Shown here in pieces: positions 1 through 7,595 of a stretch of DNA of 24,108 bases (the stretch's first letter is position 1; each line of letters opens with the position of its first letter). The DNA lies in the NCBI GenBank assembly GCA_012727825.1, contig JAAYGH010000126.1, positions 1 through 24,108 on the forward strand, read 5' to 3'. The notes beneath the pieces are model-generated. The model ran no database searches. It worked only from the letters and a program-made list of their open reading frames with translations, and was not told the DNA's origin. The position numbers were made by a program, and so were the translations under genes. This stretch comes from Trueperella sp. (GTDB lineage: Bacteria; Actinomycetota; Actinomycetes; Actinomycetales; Actinomycetaceae).

Positions 1-2
1 CG

Positions 3-458
3 ATCGCGGCCGATGAATCAATTCGGCTCGACAACGCGATCGAGGACATCAAGCGTATGGACGCGGCTGATGTCGCCGTGCTCAAGAATCAGCCACTCGG
101 CGGTGTGCGTGCGGCTCTCGCTCTACAGGACACGCTCGGTCTGCCCATCGTCGTGTCGTCGGCGGTGGAGAGCTCGGTGGGCCTGCGAGCGGGGCTCGCG
201 CTCGCAGCGTCGCTTCCCGAACTGCCGCACGCATGCGGGCTTGCTACCTCGCGACTTTTTGAGCGAGACGTGGCCGCCAACCCGCTGACGCCAATCGGCG
301 GCGAGATCGCGATCCGCGATATCGTTCCGGAATACTCCGAGCCGGTCAGCGCCGAGTTAACCGCCCGCTGGCAGTCCCGTCTGAGGGCAATGTGGGAGCA
401 CGCAACACGCGGCGGTCAAGTCAGTGGAGATTACGAATTTATGGGAGGACTCAGGTGA
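3..458 (+). CDS. menC: o-Succinylbenzoate synthase, C-terminal part (5' truncated by window edge)
   Basis: Partial gene: the frame is already open at the window edge and ends at TGA 456-458, giving about 151 C-terminal residues. MenC is an enolase-superfamily enzyme. It dehydrates SHCHC to o-succinylbenzoate in menaquinone biosynthesis, in the cytosol. Visible signatures are an early ADESIR segment (metal-ligand end of the barrel), then VAVLKNQPLGGVR, whose Lys is in the position of the second catalytic lysine, and a SSAVESSVGL segment typical of the last barrel strands. The first catalytic lysine (KxK) and the capping domain lie upstream, outside the window. The stop overlaps the GTG start of menD by 4 bp (GTGA), so the two are probably translated together. 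The family call is firm because of the motifs plus the menD neighbour. Confidence 0.93.
   Translation: MAADESIRLDNAIEDIKRMDAADVAVLKNQPLGGVRAALALQDTLGLPIVVSSAVESSVGLRAGLALAASLPELPHACGLATSRLFERDVAANPLTPIGGEIAIRDIVPEYSEPVSAELTARWQSRLRAMWEHATRGGQVSGDYEFMGGLR
443..448 (+). promoter_or_regulatory. Shine-Dalgarno that fixes the menD start
   Basis: GGGAGG lies 6 nt upstream of the GTG at 455. It selects this GTG rather than the in-frame ATG at 392, which would add 21 residues unlike any MenD N-terminus and would overlap menC by 67 bp. Confidence 0.75.
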
Positions 459-2059
459 TAGAAGGCTCGACGCGCGTGGCGCGCGCGGTGATTGCCGAGC
501 TGGTCAAGGCTGGCGTGAGCACGTTCGTGTTGTGTCCCGGTTCGCGATCTGCCCCGCTCGCCTACGCACTTGGCGACGCCGCCGACGCCGGAATCATCAC
601 CCTGCATATTGAAACCGACGAGCGCGTTGCAGGCTTTATAGCCCTCGGCTCCGGCGTTGCGGGCAAGCCCGCCGCGGTTGTGACGACGTCGGGATCTGCG
701 GTTGCGAACCTGCATCCCGCGGTTGAGGAGGCCAACTACGCGGGCGTGCCACTCATTGTTCTTGCCGCCGACCGACCGAACGAGAGCCGCGGGGTTCGCG
801 CCTCACAGACCGCCGACCACCGCGCCGTGCTCGAGGGCTCGGTCCGGTTTGTCGCTGAGATACCGGCCGATGCGCCCCACGTACGCGGTCAGGTCATCCG
901 GGCCGTGCGCAAGGCACAAAGCGCCGAACCTGGTCCCGTGCTTATTAATGTGGCGTTCCGCGAGCCGCTCCTCCCCGGATCGACATGGGACGAGGTCAGG
1001 GCCGATTGCCTGCCAGACCGGCCGGCACCCGGCCGCTATCCCGTTGTCGTGTCCGGACCATCGATTCGCGCGAACCCGATGTTTACTGGCGAGGTTCAGC
1101 TCCTCGAACGCGTGCCCAACCTTGCCCGCGTGCCGATCCTCGCGGAACCAACCGGCGCGCTACGCACTCACCCGAACGCGGTGAACGCGCATCCGTACCT
1201 TTTACGTACGCCACTACGGGACCGTATCGATTCGGTCATCGTGCTCGGACACCCCACCCTCACCCGCGAGGTCACCCGCTTGCTCGCCGATCCTTCCGTG
1301 ACCGTCTTCGCCGTTGACGAGGGGGCCGGCTACACCGACGCCGCCGGCACCGCACACGTCGCCGATCTGGATGACGTCAACGGCCTGCTGGCACACGCGG
1401 AGGCTGAGTGGCTCCAGAGTTGGCTGGAGGCCAGCTCGGTTGCGGACGCCGCCATCGACCACGAGATCGGCGTGGAGCTCTCGTTCCCAACGATCGCCCG
1501 CGCCTTGACCGCATCTCCTGTGCCCACCCAGATTGCGGCGTCGTCGATCATTCGAGAGGTCAACTTGTACGGCGGATCGCCCGCCGGCGCGCGGTTTGCC
1601 AATCGTGGGCTCGCCGGCATCGACGGCACGATGTCCACGGCCATTGGCACCTCGATCGCGTTGGGGGAGCCAGTGCGCGTCGTCGTCGGAGATCTTGCCT
1701 TCATCCACGATCTTGGTGCGCTTGTGCGCGGTGTGGGGCAGATCATTCCGGGCCTCGATGTCGTGGTCATCGACGATCACGGTGGCTCATTGTTTGCCAC
1801 GCTCGAATACGGGCTGGGCCCCGAGATCGCTTACGACCGTGCGTTCCGCACCGAAAAAGAACTGGACGTCGAAGCAGCCGCTCGCGCCGTCGGTGTCGAA
1901 TACGTTGCTCCCGCCACCCTCGTCGAGTTCACCGAGGCGCTGGGGCGTGTCAGCGGCGTTCGGATCGTGCACGTTGACCTCGGGCGCAACGCGATGGCGG
2001 ATGAACGTGCCACACGCAGTGACTTGGGCGACAAGATTGTGCGCGCGCTTGAGCCGTGA
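455..2059 (+). CDS. menD: 2-Succinyl-5-enolpyruvyl-6-hydroxy-3-cyclohexene-1-carboxylate synthase (MenD)
   Basis: Thiamine-diphosphate enzyme that joins 2-oxoglutarate (with decarboxylation) to isochorismate, the first committed step of menaquinone synthesis. It has 534 residues, near the usual family size. The N-terminal domain shows LCPGSRSAPLAYAL (about residues 26-39) and HIETDERVAGF, with Glu56 matching the ThDP-activating glutamate of MenD, followed by the TTSGSAVANLHPAVEEA segment. The C-terminal ThDP/Mg domain shows GDLAFIHDLGAL (Asp413) and DDHGGSLF (440-447), where other MenDs have an Asn-rich NNGG motif. I chose the GTG at 455 because it has a good Shine-Dalgarno at 6 nt and overlaps the menC stop as GTGA. 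Ends at TGA 2057-2059. Product and pathway are well supported. Confidence 0.96.
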   Translation: MIEGSTRVARAVIAELVKAGVSTFVLCPGSRSAPLAYALGDAADAGIITLHIETDERVAGFIALGSGVAGKPAAVVTTSGSAVANLHPAVEEANYAGVPLIVLAADRPNESRGVRASQTADHRAVLEGSVRFVAEIPADAPHVRGQVIRAVRKAQSAEPGPVLINVAFREPLLPGSTWDEVRADCLPDRPAPGRYPVVVSGPSIRANPMFTGEVQLLERVPNLARVPILAEPTGALRTHPNAVNAHPYLLRTPLRDRIDSVIVLGHPTLTREVTRLLADPSVTVFAVDEGAGYTDAAGTAHVADLDDVNGLLAHAEAEWLQSWLEASSVADAAIDHEIGVELSFPTIARALTASPVPTQIAASSIIREVNLYGGSPAGARFANRGLAGIDGTMSTAIGTSIALGEPVRVVVGDLAFIHDLGALVRGVGQIIPGLDVVVIDDHGGSLFATLEYGLGPEIAYDRAFRTEKELDVEAAARAVGVEYVAPATLVEFTEALGRVSGVRIVHVDLGRNAMADERATRSDLGDKIVRALEP

Positions 2060-2157
2060 GTAAAAATGCGGGCGAAAGTGCGGCGCCAGGACGCGGATAC
2101 GCCTAGATTAGGTGCGGATGGACCCGGCAGCGCACGGCGCGCCGGAGGGAGGAAGTT
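2060..2157 (+). promoter_or_regulatory. menD-protease intergenic gap with strong RBS and weak -10
   Basis: 98-bp gap. A very purine-rich Shine-Dalgarno stretch (GGAGGGAGGAAG, 2144-2155) sits just before the ATG at 2158. A TAGATT hexamer at 2104-2109 fits the actinobacterial TANNNT -10 pattern, but no recognisable -35 lies about 17 nt upstream. No terminator-like hairpin with a T-run follows menD. Whether the protease has its own promoter is open. Confidence 0.25.
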
Positions 2158-3714
2158 ATGAACAATCACGACGACGAACGGCCACGTGGCTCCGACGGTG
2201 CAGTAGGGCCAGAGGGCTCTTTGCCGGAGAGTGAAGGGCAACGACGTCAGACGCCGCCGACGGAACGCCTCGCCTACCCGGATCGTGACGTCTTCCCATA
2301 CGTCCCACACCTAGACCCACCGTCACGGTTTCAGCCGCCCGCAAGCGCGCCGGCGCCCGATGAGGCGTCGCCCCAGGCAGGCGCGCCTGGAACGGGACAC
2401 GCGCAAGATCACGCCGCGGGCCCTGGAGGTCCGATCCCACCTCGTGGCCCTGAAGGTGGAGCGATGCCCGATACTGGGCCGAATCCCCGTGGCGCGGCTT
2501 CAGCAAATCTGCCCCCGAACGGCCAGATGCCGAACGGCCAGATGCCGAACGACGACTACCCATGGTCACGCTGGGAGCAGGCGCAGGCGCCCGCCCCTCA
2601 AAAGAAAAAACGTAACGGCCCGGGATGGGCCTCATTGATTGCCGTTGGTCTTATTGCGGCACTGCTTGGAGGGGTGCTTGGCGTGGGCGTCATGAATGCC
2701 CGCTGGGTCAACGCACGGCCGGCCGCAGCTCCGACCACCTTCACCTCGGGGACCACAGACATCGTGGAAACAGATGGCGCTGCGCCAGACTGGTCGACCG
2801 TCGCGAGTGCCGTGAGTGGTTCCGTGGTGGCGATTGACGTCTCGCTGGAAGCGGGCGCATCCGCTGGATCGGGCTTCGTCATTGACGGCGAGGGCCACAC
2901 CATCACGAACGAACACGTGGTTGCGGGAGCGACGGCCGTCTTTGTGACGCTGCACGACGGGCGCGTCTACGAAGCAGACATCGTGGGGGTCGATGAATCA
3001 ACCGATCTTGCCGTCATTAAACTGGTCTCCCCACCGGATGACCTCACGGTGGCCCGCTTCGGCGATTCCTCTGATGTCATCGTGGGCGATCCGGTCGCTG
3101 CGATCGGCAACCCGCTTGGATTATCGTCCACAATGACCACGGGTATCGTCTCAGCGCTTGATCGACCGGTGCAGACGATCACCGAGAGCGAGAATGCCGA
3201 TGCCACGCGCGTGATCACGAACGCCATCCAGATTGATGCGGCCGTGAATCCGGGCAACTCCGGTGGCCCCGTGTTTAATGAAAGTGGGCGTGTGATCGGT
3301 GTGGCCTCGTCGATAGCCTCGCTTGGTGGCAGTGAGGGACAGGTCGGCTCGATCGGGCTTGGCTTTGCGATCCCCTCGAACCTCGCTCAGCGCGTGGCCG
3401 GAGAACTCATCGACAATGGCGTGGCAGAACACGCCTTTTTAGGCGTGTCAATCGTTGACGGCATTGGCAACGCGCAGGGCACGAGTTGGACGGGTGCTCA
3501 GGTGCGGGTCGTGGAGCGGGGCACCCCGGCAGAGATGTCGGGACTGCAGGTCGGCGACGTCGTCCTTCAGGTCAACGGCCGCGACGTGTCCTCGGCGCTT
3601 GCACTGACCGGATACGTCCGCCAGTTCGCGTCCGGCGACGTCATCACGCTGATGATCGTCCGCAATGGTGAACTGCTCGAAGTGGACGTAACACTCGCAA
3701 CCCGAGCGGATTAA
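2158..3714 (+). CDS. Membrane-anchored HtrA/DegP-like trypsin-family serine protease with PDZ domain
   Basis: 518-residue S1C serine protease, probably acting outside the membrane on misfolded or regulatory cell-envelope proteins. Layout: a hydrophilic, Pro/Gly-rich, probably disordered cytosolic N-terminus (1-150), a basic KKKRNGPG patch, one membrane helix (about 157-179), a linker, a trypsin-like domain (about 212-415) and one PDZ domain (about 425-513). The catalytic triad is visible: His253 in TNEHVV, Asp283 in STDLAVIKL, and Ser368 in PGNSGGPV. The ATG at 2158 follows a strong RBS. The N-terminus contains a 15-bp tandem duplication. The gene sits between menD and menF but has no evident role in quinone synthesis, so co-location may be incidental. 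It ends 12 bp from the convergent menF stop. The family is certain; the substrate and the exact paralogue (HtrA, PepD or similar) cannot be told. Confidence 0.93.
   Translation: MNNHDDERPRGSDGAVGPEGSLPESEGQRRQTPPTERLAYPDRDVFPYVPHLDPPSRFQPPASAPAPDEASPQAGAPGTGHAQDHAAGPGGPIPPRGPEGGAMPDTGPNPRGAASANLPPNGQMPNGQMPNDDYPWSRWEQAQAPAPQKKKRNGPGWASLIAVGLIAALLGGVLGVGVMNARWVNARPAAAPTTFTSGTTDIVETDGAAPDWSTVASAVSGSVVAIDVSLEAGASAGSGFVIDGEGHTITNEHVVAGATAVFVTLHDGRVYEADIVGVDESTDLAVIKLVSPPDDLTVARFGDSSDVIVGDPVAAIGNPLGLSSTMTTGIVSALDRPVQTITESENADATRVITNAIQIDAAVNPGNSGGPVFNESGRVIGVASSIASLGGSEGQVGSIGLGFAIPSNLAQRVAGELIDNGVAEHAFLGVSIVDGIGNAQGTSWTGAQVRVVERGTPAEMSGLQVGDVVLQVNGRDVSSALALTGYVRQFASGDVITLMIVRNGELLEVDVTLATRAD
2515..2551 (+). 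repeat. 15-bp tandem repeat in the protease N-terminus
   Basis: The unit CCGAACGGCCAGATG occurs twice head to tail (2515-2529 and 2530-2544), followed by a 7-base partial copy. It is in frame and encodes PNGQM PNGQM PN. It lies in the disordered cytosolic region, where copy-number change would keep the frame. Confidence 0.9.
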
Positions 3715-3726
3715 AGCCCGCGCACG

Positions 3727-4986
3727 TTACTCGGCGCCAAGTGCGTCAAGGATCGGTGCGAACTTGGCGACGGTTTCGTCGTATTCGACCCCGGGGTCGG
3801 AGTCGGCAAGAATGCCGCCGCCCGCCCAGGCTGTGGCTCGGTTACCCTCGATGCGGGCGCACCGAAGAGCAACGGACCACTGGCCGCCGCGGGCATCCAT
3901 CCAGCCCACGGGCGCGCCGTAGCGATCCCGATCGATACCTTCGACCTCAGAAATGATGTCGAGCGCTGTCAGCGTCGGTGTACCGCCAAGCGCCGCCGTC
4001 GGGTGTAGGGCGCCGGCCACCTGCAGGGACGTGGCATCAAACCCGAGGTCCGCATGCACGTCGGTCGCCAAATGGAGGACGTTTGGCAGTTCCAGAACGA
4101 ACGTCTCTTCCACGTGGGTTGTGCCGATCTCCTCGAGTTTCTCGACAACTGATTCCACCGATAGTCGGTGTTCCGCCACGTCTTTCTCGGAGCTCAGCAA
4201 CGTCTCGGCATCGCCGGCATGTCCGCGGGGGAGCGTGCCCGCCAGCACCTGAACGTGAACCGATCGGTTCGCCGTCGCTGCCAATAGCTCGGGAGTAGCG
4301 CCGACCAAACCATCCACGGCGAACGTCCACGTGTGCGGATAGGCCCTGGCCAAACGCTCGACGAGGTACCGCTCGTCGATCGGGTCGTCGGTGGTGACCG
4401 TGAGCTCTCGTGCGAGCACGACCTTTTCGACCTCACCTGCTGCGATGCGTTCCTGAATTGCGATGACTGTGGCCCGATGGGCGTCTGTGTCGCTAGACTC
4501 CACACGCGCGGTGCCGTGGCCGGGATACTCGACGAGCGACGGGCGTAGCGCGGCGTCCACAAGCGCCATCGCGTCGCTACTCAGCGTGTCAAATACGTCA
4601 CGATCGGAGGGGCCGGTGAAGGTGATCCAGGCTTGCTCACCATCCCAGCCCACCACGACCTGCGGAATGATTAACGTCGACCCAACGGGCGAATCGGACG
4701 CGAAGCTGAACGAACCAACAGACACTAGGCCGGTAGCGCGTCCCTGCACGTCATCACGAATCTCGGCAGCCGCAAGCACTTCAGTCCACCACTGAGAAGC
4801 CAGAGCAAACCGCGTGTTGGCCCTATCTGGGCCATGGTTGTAGCGCGCTGCCTCACCAGCAGCGACAAAGCCTTTGCCGTCTCGGATCCAGACGATCGAC
4901 CCCTGCTCTGTACGCAGAAGTGAAGTCAGCGCCGGAGCGTGCGGGAGCTTGGTGGTGTGGGCACGTAAATGTGGAATATCGAACAC
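3727..4986 (-). CDS. menF: Isochorismate synthase (MenF type, chorismate-binding family)
   Basis: 419-residue chorismate-utilising enzyme converting chorismate to isochorismate, which supplies MenD. The family core occupies about residues 160-416. It includes GEVEKVVLAREL, with Lys188 at the water-activating lysine position of MenF/EntC, then GATPELL (229-235), AGTLPRG (249-255), SEKDVAEH (266-273), LHPTAALGGTP (327-337), YGAPVGW (356-362) and AGGGILADSDPGVEYDET (388-405), whose glutamates fit the Mg site. This pattern fits isochorismate synthase better than anthranilate, aminodeoxychorismate or salicylate synthases, and the menD/menG context agrees. The start is GTG at 4984-4986. An in-frame stop at 5014-5016 (complement), with no other start codon between, leaves this as the only plausible start. 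There is no Shine-Dalgarno before it. The stop TAA is at 3727-3729, convergent with the protease. Confidence 0.93.
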   Translation of the reverse strand: MFDIPHLRAHTTKLPHAPALTSLLRTEQGSIVWIRDGKGFVAAGEAARYNHGPDRANTRFALASQWWTEVLAAAEIRDDVQGRATGLVSVGSFSFASDSPVGSTLIIPQVVVGWDGEQAWITFTGPSDRDVFDTLSSDAMALVDAALRPSLVEYPGHGTARVESSDTDAHRATVIAIQERIAAGEVEKVVLARELTVTTDDPIDERYLVERLARAYPHTWTFAVDGLVGATPELLAATANRSVHVQVLAGTLPRGHAGDAETLLSSEKDVAEHRLSVESVVEKLEEIGTTHVEETFVLELPNVLHLATDVHADLGFDATSLQVAGALHPTAALGGTPTLTALDIISEVEGIDRDRYGAPVGWMDARGGQWSVALRCARIEGNRATAWAGGGILADSDPGVEYDETVAKFAPILDALGAE

Positions 4987-5025
4987 GAGTAACGATGTTA
5001 CGTCGCAAACTGATTAAATGCAGGT
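4987..5025. promoter_or_regulatory. 39-bp divergent menF/menG promoter region, probably leaderless transcripts
   Basis: Both flanking genes start at the edges of this gap and neither has a usable Shine-Dalgarno. On the minus strand a TAACAT hexamer (5000-4995) lies 8 nt from the menF GTG, so a normally spaced transcription start would fall on or next to the start codon. On the plus strand an AT-rich TTAAAT (5014-5019) lies 6 nt before the menG ATG and could play the same part, though it is a poorer -10. No good -35 is visible for either. Transcription starts are inferred only. Confidence 0.4.
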
Positions 5026-5724
5026 ATGGAAAAAGCCACACTAGAGAAGAACCCACACCAGGTTGCTCGAATGTTCGACCAGGTGTCCGAAAAATATGAC
5101 ATTACAAATGGCATTTTGACCGGCGGTCTTATCAGGGTGTGGCGCACTGCTGCCCGCGAGGCTATTGCGCCGCGGCCCGGTCTCAAAGTGCTCGATATCG
5201 CAGCTGGCACCGGCTCCTCCGCAGCTTGCTACGCAGAGTACGGGGCCGACGTGATCGCTTCCGACTTCTCCGAAGGGATGATCGCCAAGGGTCGCGCGCG
5301 CTACCCCGACCTGAAATTTGTTCAGGCGGACGCGATGGACCTCCCGTTTGAGGACAACTCGTTCGATGTCACCACGATTTCCTACGGTCTGCGCAACGTG
5401 AAGGATCCAGATAAGGCGCTCCGGGAAATGTTCCGCGTGACCAAGCCGGGCGGACGCCTCGTCGTCGCAGAATTCTCGCGCCCCAAGAATCGACTTTTCC
5501 AGATGGCCTACCATTTCTACATTCAGGACTTCATGCCGCTGGTGGCGTCCTTGGTGTCATCGAACGCGGCAGCGTACAGCTACCTATTTGAGTCGATCGA
5601 GGATTGGCCTGCGCAGGAAGAGTTTGCTGCGAATATGCGACACGCCGGGTGGAGTGCCGTGGAATATCGAAATCTGACAAACGGAGTTGTTGCACTTCAC
5701 AGGGCGGAAAAGCCCCTCGATTAA
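5026..5724 (+). CDS. menG: Demethylmenaquinone methyltransferase (UbiE/MenG family)
   Basis: SAM-dependent C-methyltransferase that converts demethylmenaquinone to menaquinone, the last ring step of the pathway. Its 232 residues match the usual length. The N-terminal family signature is FDQVSEKYDITNGILTGG (about 17-34). The SAM-binding motif is VLDIAAGTGS (55-64), with Asp80 in ASDFSEGM as the likely ribose ligand and ADAMDLPF (101-108) next. SYGLRNVKD (119-127) and VTKPGGRLVVAEFSRP (138-153) are characteristic of UbiE/MenG. The mycobacterial homologue, as I recall it, begins the same way shortly before MFD, which supports the ATG at 5026. There is no spaced Shine-Dalgarno (only AGG right beside the ATG), so a leaderless message is possible. 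In a menaquinone locus the demethylmenaquinone substrate is the natural assignment. Confidence 0.95.
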   Translation: MEKATLEKNPHQVARMFDQVSEKYDITNGILTGGLIRVWRTAAREAIAPRPGLKVLDIAAGTGSSAACYAEYGADVIASDFSEGMIAKGRARYPDLKFVQADAMDLPFEDNSFDVTTISYGLRNVKDPDKALREMFRVTKPGGRLVVAEFSRPKNRLFQMAYHFYIQDFMPLVASLVSSNAAAYSYLFESIEDWPAQEEFAANMRHAGWSAVEYRNLTNGVVALHRAEKPLD

Positions 5725-5862
5725 TTCCGCGAAGAACTCATTTCGGCAAGGAAAGAGTTGCGTAAATGGACCCGTGATAATTTCTCATGCCCGTCCAAGA
5801 TGCGTAGACTATTGGGCGTTATGGCGGGAATAAATTATTCACGCCTTGGAAAGGGCAAACTA
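5725..5862 (+). promoter_or_regulatory. menG-menJ intergenic region with candidate -10 elements
   Basis: 138-bp gap, noticeably more AT-rich than its surroundings. GATAAT (5776-5781) and TAGACT (5805-5810) are possible -10 hexamers; neither has a clear -35. The menJ reading frame stays open upstream to a TTG at 5758 and has an in-frame ATG at 5821, but the extra residues do not resemble the family N-terminus. GGAAAGG (5848-5854) is the likely RBS for the ATG at 5863. No convincing terminator follows menG. Confidence 0.3.
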
Positions 5863-7134
5863 ATGGCTGAGCATGCAGATGTCATCGTCGTAGGAGGCGG
5901 ACCTGCAGGAGCAGCAACAGCCCATTACCTCGCGCAAAACGGCGTCGATGTACTCGTTTTGGAGAAGGCCACATTTCCACGAGACAAAATTTGCGGTGAC
6001 GGGCTGACCCCGCGTGCAGTCGGTGAAGTCATCAAAATGGGCATCTCGCTCAAGGAAGAAGATGGCTGGGTTCGCAATTACGGCATCCGCGCATACGGCG
6101 CTGGCCACGAGATCGAAGTTCCATGGCCTGAATTGGCCTCGCAGCCGAACTGGGGAAGCGCGAGCAAGCGCACGGATTTCGATGAAATTTTGATCAGGCG
6201 CGCGGTCGAGTCTGGTGCACGCCTTCGCGAGGGTGTGACGGTCACAGGGCCAATCGTCCACGAAAAATCGGGCCGGGTCGTGGGCGTCACCGCCCGTTCA
6301 ACACGCGATCGCAAAGAAGAAATGTCGTTCTCGGCGCGCTTCGTCGTCGACGCCGGGGGAGTCTCCGCACGTCTGTCGACTGCCGTCGGCCGGGAGAAAG
6401 CACAGAATCGCCCGATGGGCGTGGCCGTGCGCACCTACTTTGAATCGCCATTGTCACAAACCGACATGATGGAGTCTTGGCTCGAACTCTGGGCCGGCAA
6501 GCCGAACGAATCCGAACAGCTTCCGGGCTACGCCTGGGCATTTGCGGTAGGCGACGGCCTCGTCAACGTGGGCCTTGGCAGCCTCTCGTCAACGGCGAAG
6601 CCATCCGGCGTCGATCACCGTAAGGTCCTGCAAGCCTGGCTCGCAAATACGCCTCCCGAATGGAACCTCAACGAGCAGAGCCAGCGTGGCCCTATCCGCG
6701 GTGCCGCACTCCCGATGGCGTTCAATCGCAAACCGCACTACGCCAACGGGTTGGCACTCGTCGGAGATTCCGGGGGCATGGTCTCACCCTTTAACGGTGA
6801 GGGCATCGCGTACGCACTCGCGTCCGGACGCCTCGTGGCCGACTTCATTGCGCAGGCCCTCCTTCGCCCAACGCTCGGCCAGCAGGATCGCGCGATGGCG
6901 CAGTATCCGGAAGAACTTCGGCTCGAACTGGGCGGCTACTACACGCTTGGTCGCATTTTTGCAGCGCTCATTGAACGCCCCGAAATCATGCACCTGTGTG
7001 TGAAGTACGGCTTGCCACGCCCCACACTGATGACGCTCGTCATGAAACTTCTATCCGATGCATACGATCGCCGCGGCGGCGACTGGATGGACAGGCTCAT
7101 CACGGCGTTGACGAAGGTGGTTCCCAAAGCGTGA
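5863..7134 (+). CDS. menJ: Menaquinone side-chain reductase (MenJ; geranylgeranyl reductase family flavoprotein)
   Basis: 423-residue FAD-dependent reductase. The N-terminal Rossmann motif DVIVVGGGPAGAA (residues 6-18) and acidic Glu34 bind FAD. KICGDGLTPRAVGEV (about 42-56) is diagnostic of the geranylgeranyl reductase family. VVDAGG near residue 160 and the second FAD motif LVGDSGGMVSPFNGEGI (about 299-315) follow. In mycobacteria, MenJ (Rv0561c) saturates one double bond of the menaquinone tail and lies near menG and grcC1. The same companions here make menaquinone a better substrate guess than archaeal-type lipids or chlorophyll precursors. I chose the ATG at 5863 because the product then starts a few residues before the Rossmann strand, as in homologues. 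Degree and position of tail saturation cannot be read from sequence. Confidence 0.88.
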   Translation: MAEHADVIVVGGGPAGAATAHYLAQNGVDVLVLEKATFPRDKICGDGLTPRAVGEVIKMGISLKEEDGWVRNYGIRAYGAGHEIEVPWPELASQPNWGSASKRTDFDEILIRRAVESGARLREGVTVTGPIVHEKSGRVVGVTARSTRDRKEEMSFSARFVVDAGGVSARLSTAVGREKAQNRPMGVAVRTYFESPLSQTDMMESWLELWAGKPNESEQLPGYAWAFAVGDGLVNVGLGSLSSTAKPSGVDHRKVLQAWLANTPPEWNLNEQSQRGPIRGAALPMAFNRKPHYANGLALVGDSGGMVSPFNGEGIAYALASGRLVADFIAQALLRPTLGQQDRAMAQYPEELRLELGGYYTLGRIFAALIERPEIMHLCVKYGLPRPTLMTLVMKLLSDAYDRRGGDWMDRLITALTKVVPKA

Positions 7135-7228
7135 CACCAAAATTCTTAAACCAAACCTGTAAGGTGAGTTGTGATGTGCACACGCAGGCACCGAACCTTT
7201 CAACGATGAAAGAACATGTGGAGGACTG
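7135..7228 (+). promoter_or_regulatory. Upstream region of the nuo operon
   Basis: 94-bp gap before nuoA, the only sizeable non-coding gap near the head of the operon and so the best place for its promoter. TAAGGT (7160-7165) fits a loose TANNNT -10 and would leave a leader of about 55 nt. A perfect 8-bp palindrome TGTGCACA lies at 7175-7182, just downstream, where a repressor could sit. The nuoA Shine-Dalgarno GGAGG is at 7220-7224. Read-through from menJ is equally possible because no terminator is seen. Confidence 0.3.
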
Positions 7229-7588
7229 ATGTATTCGTATGTTCCATTCCTAGTCATGATCATTGCGGCCGCAGTGGTCGCAGTCGTCGGACTATTGCTT
7301 TCCGCGATCCTGGGCCCGAAGCGCTATAACCGCGTGAAGGTTTCCAACTATGAGTGTGGGCTCGAACCCACACCGAATGCTGGGCAGGAAGGACGCTTCC
7401 CGATCAAGTACTTCTTGACGGCCATGACCTTCATCATTTTTGATATCGAGGTCGTGTTCCTCTATCCGTGGGCTGTTAGCGCGGATCAGCTGGGCGTGGC
7501 CGGCGTGATTGCAATTGCAAGCTTTGTATTCCTCATTACCGTCCCGTTTGTCTATGAATGGCGACGCGGCGGACTCGAGTGGGAGTAG
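7229..7588 (+). CDS. nuoA: NADH-quinone oxidoreductase subunit A
   Basis: 119-residue membrane subunit (ND3 homologue) of respiratory complex I. Three membrane helices are apparent (about 4-29, 60-82 and 88-110). The long TMH1-2 loop contains the family motif SNYECGLEP (about 39-47), with the conserved Cys whose loop lies over the quinone channel. This is followed by RFPIKYFLTAMTFIIFDIEVVFLYPW, the standard NuoA/ND3 signature with the acidic FDIEV stretch inside TMH2. The ATG at 7229 has GGAGG 4 nt upstream. It is first gene of a 14-gene operon, and nuoB begins 7 bp after its stop. Assignment is unambiguous. Confidence 0.97.
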   Translation: MYSYVPFLVMIIAAAVVAVVGLLLSAILGPKRYNRVKVSNYECGLEPTPNAGQEGRFPIKYFLTAMTFIIFDIEVVFLYPWAVSADQLGVAGVIAIASFVFLITVPFVYEWRRGGLEWE

Positions 7589-7595
7589 GAAATAA

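Noticed and set aside
392..454. ATG at 392 as the start of menD
   Set aside because: It would add 21 residues not seen in MenD and overlap menC by 67 bp. The GTG at 455 has a good Shine-Dalgarno and a standard GTGA overlap.
5702..5715. GGGC...GCCC hairpin at the end of menG as a terminator
   Set aside because: The stem is only 4 bp, lies inside the coding sequence and is not followed by a T-run.
7169..7186. CRP/GlxR-type binding site upstream of nuoA
   Set aside because: A TGTGA half-site is present, but the required TCACA half at the right spacing is not; only the short palindrome TGTGCACA remains.
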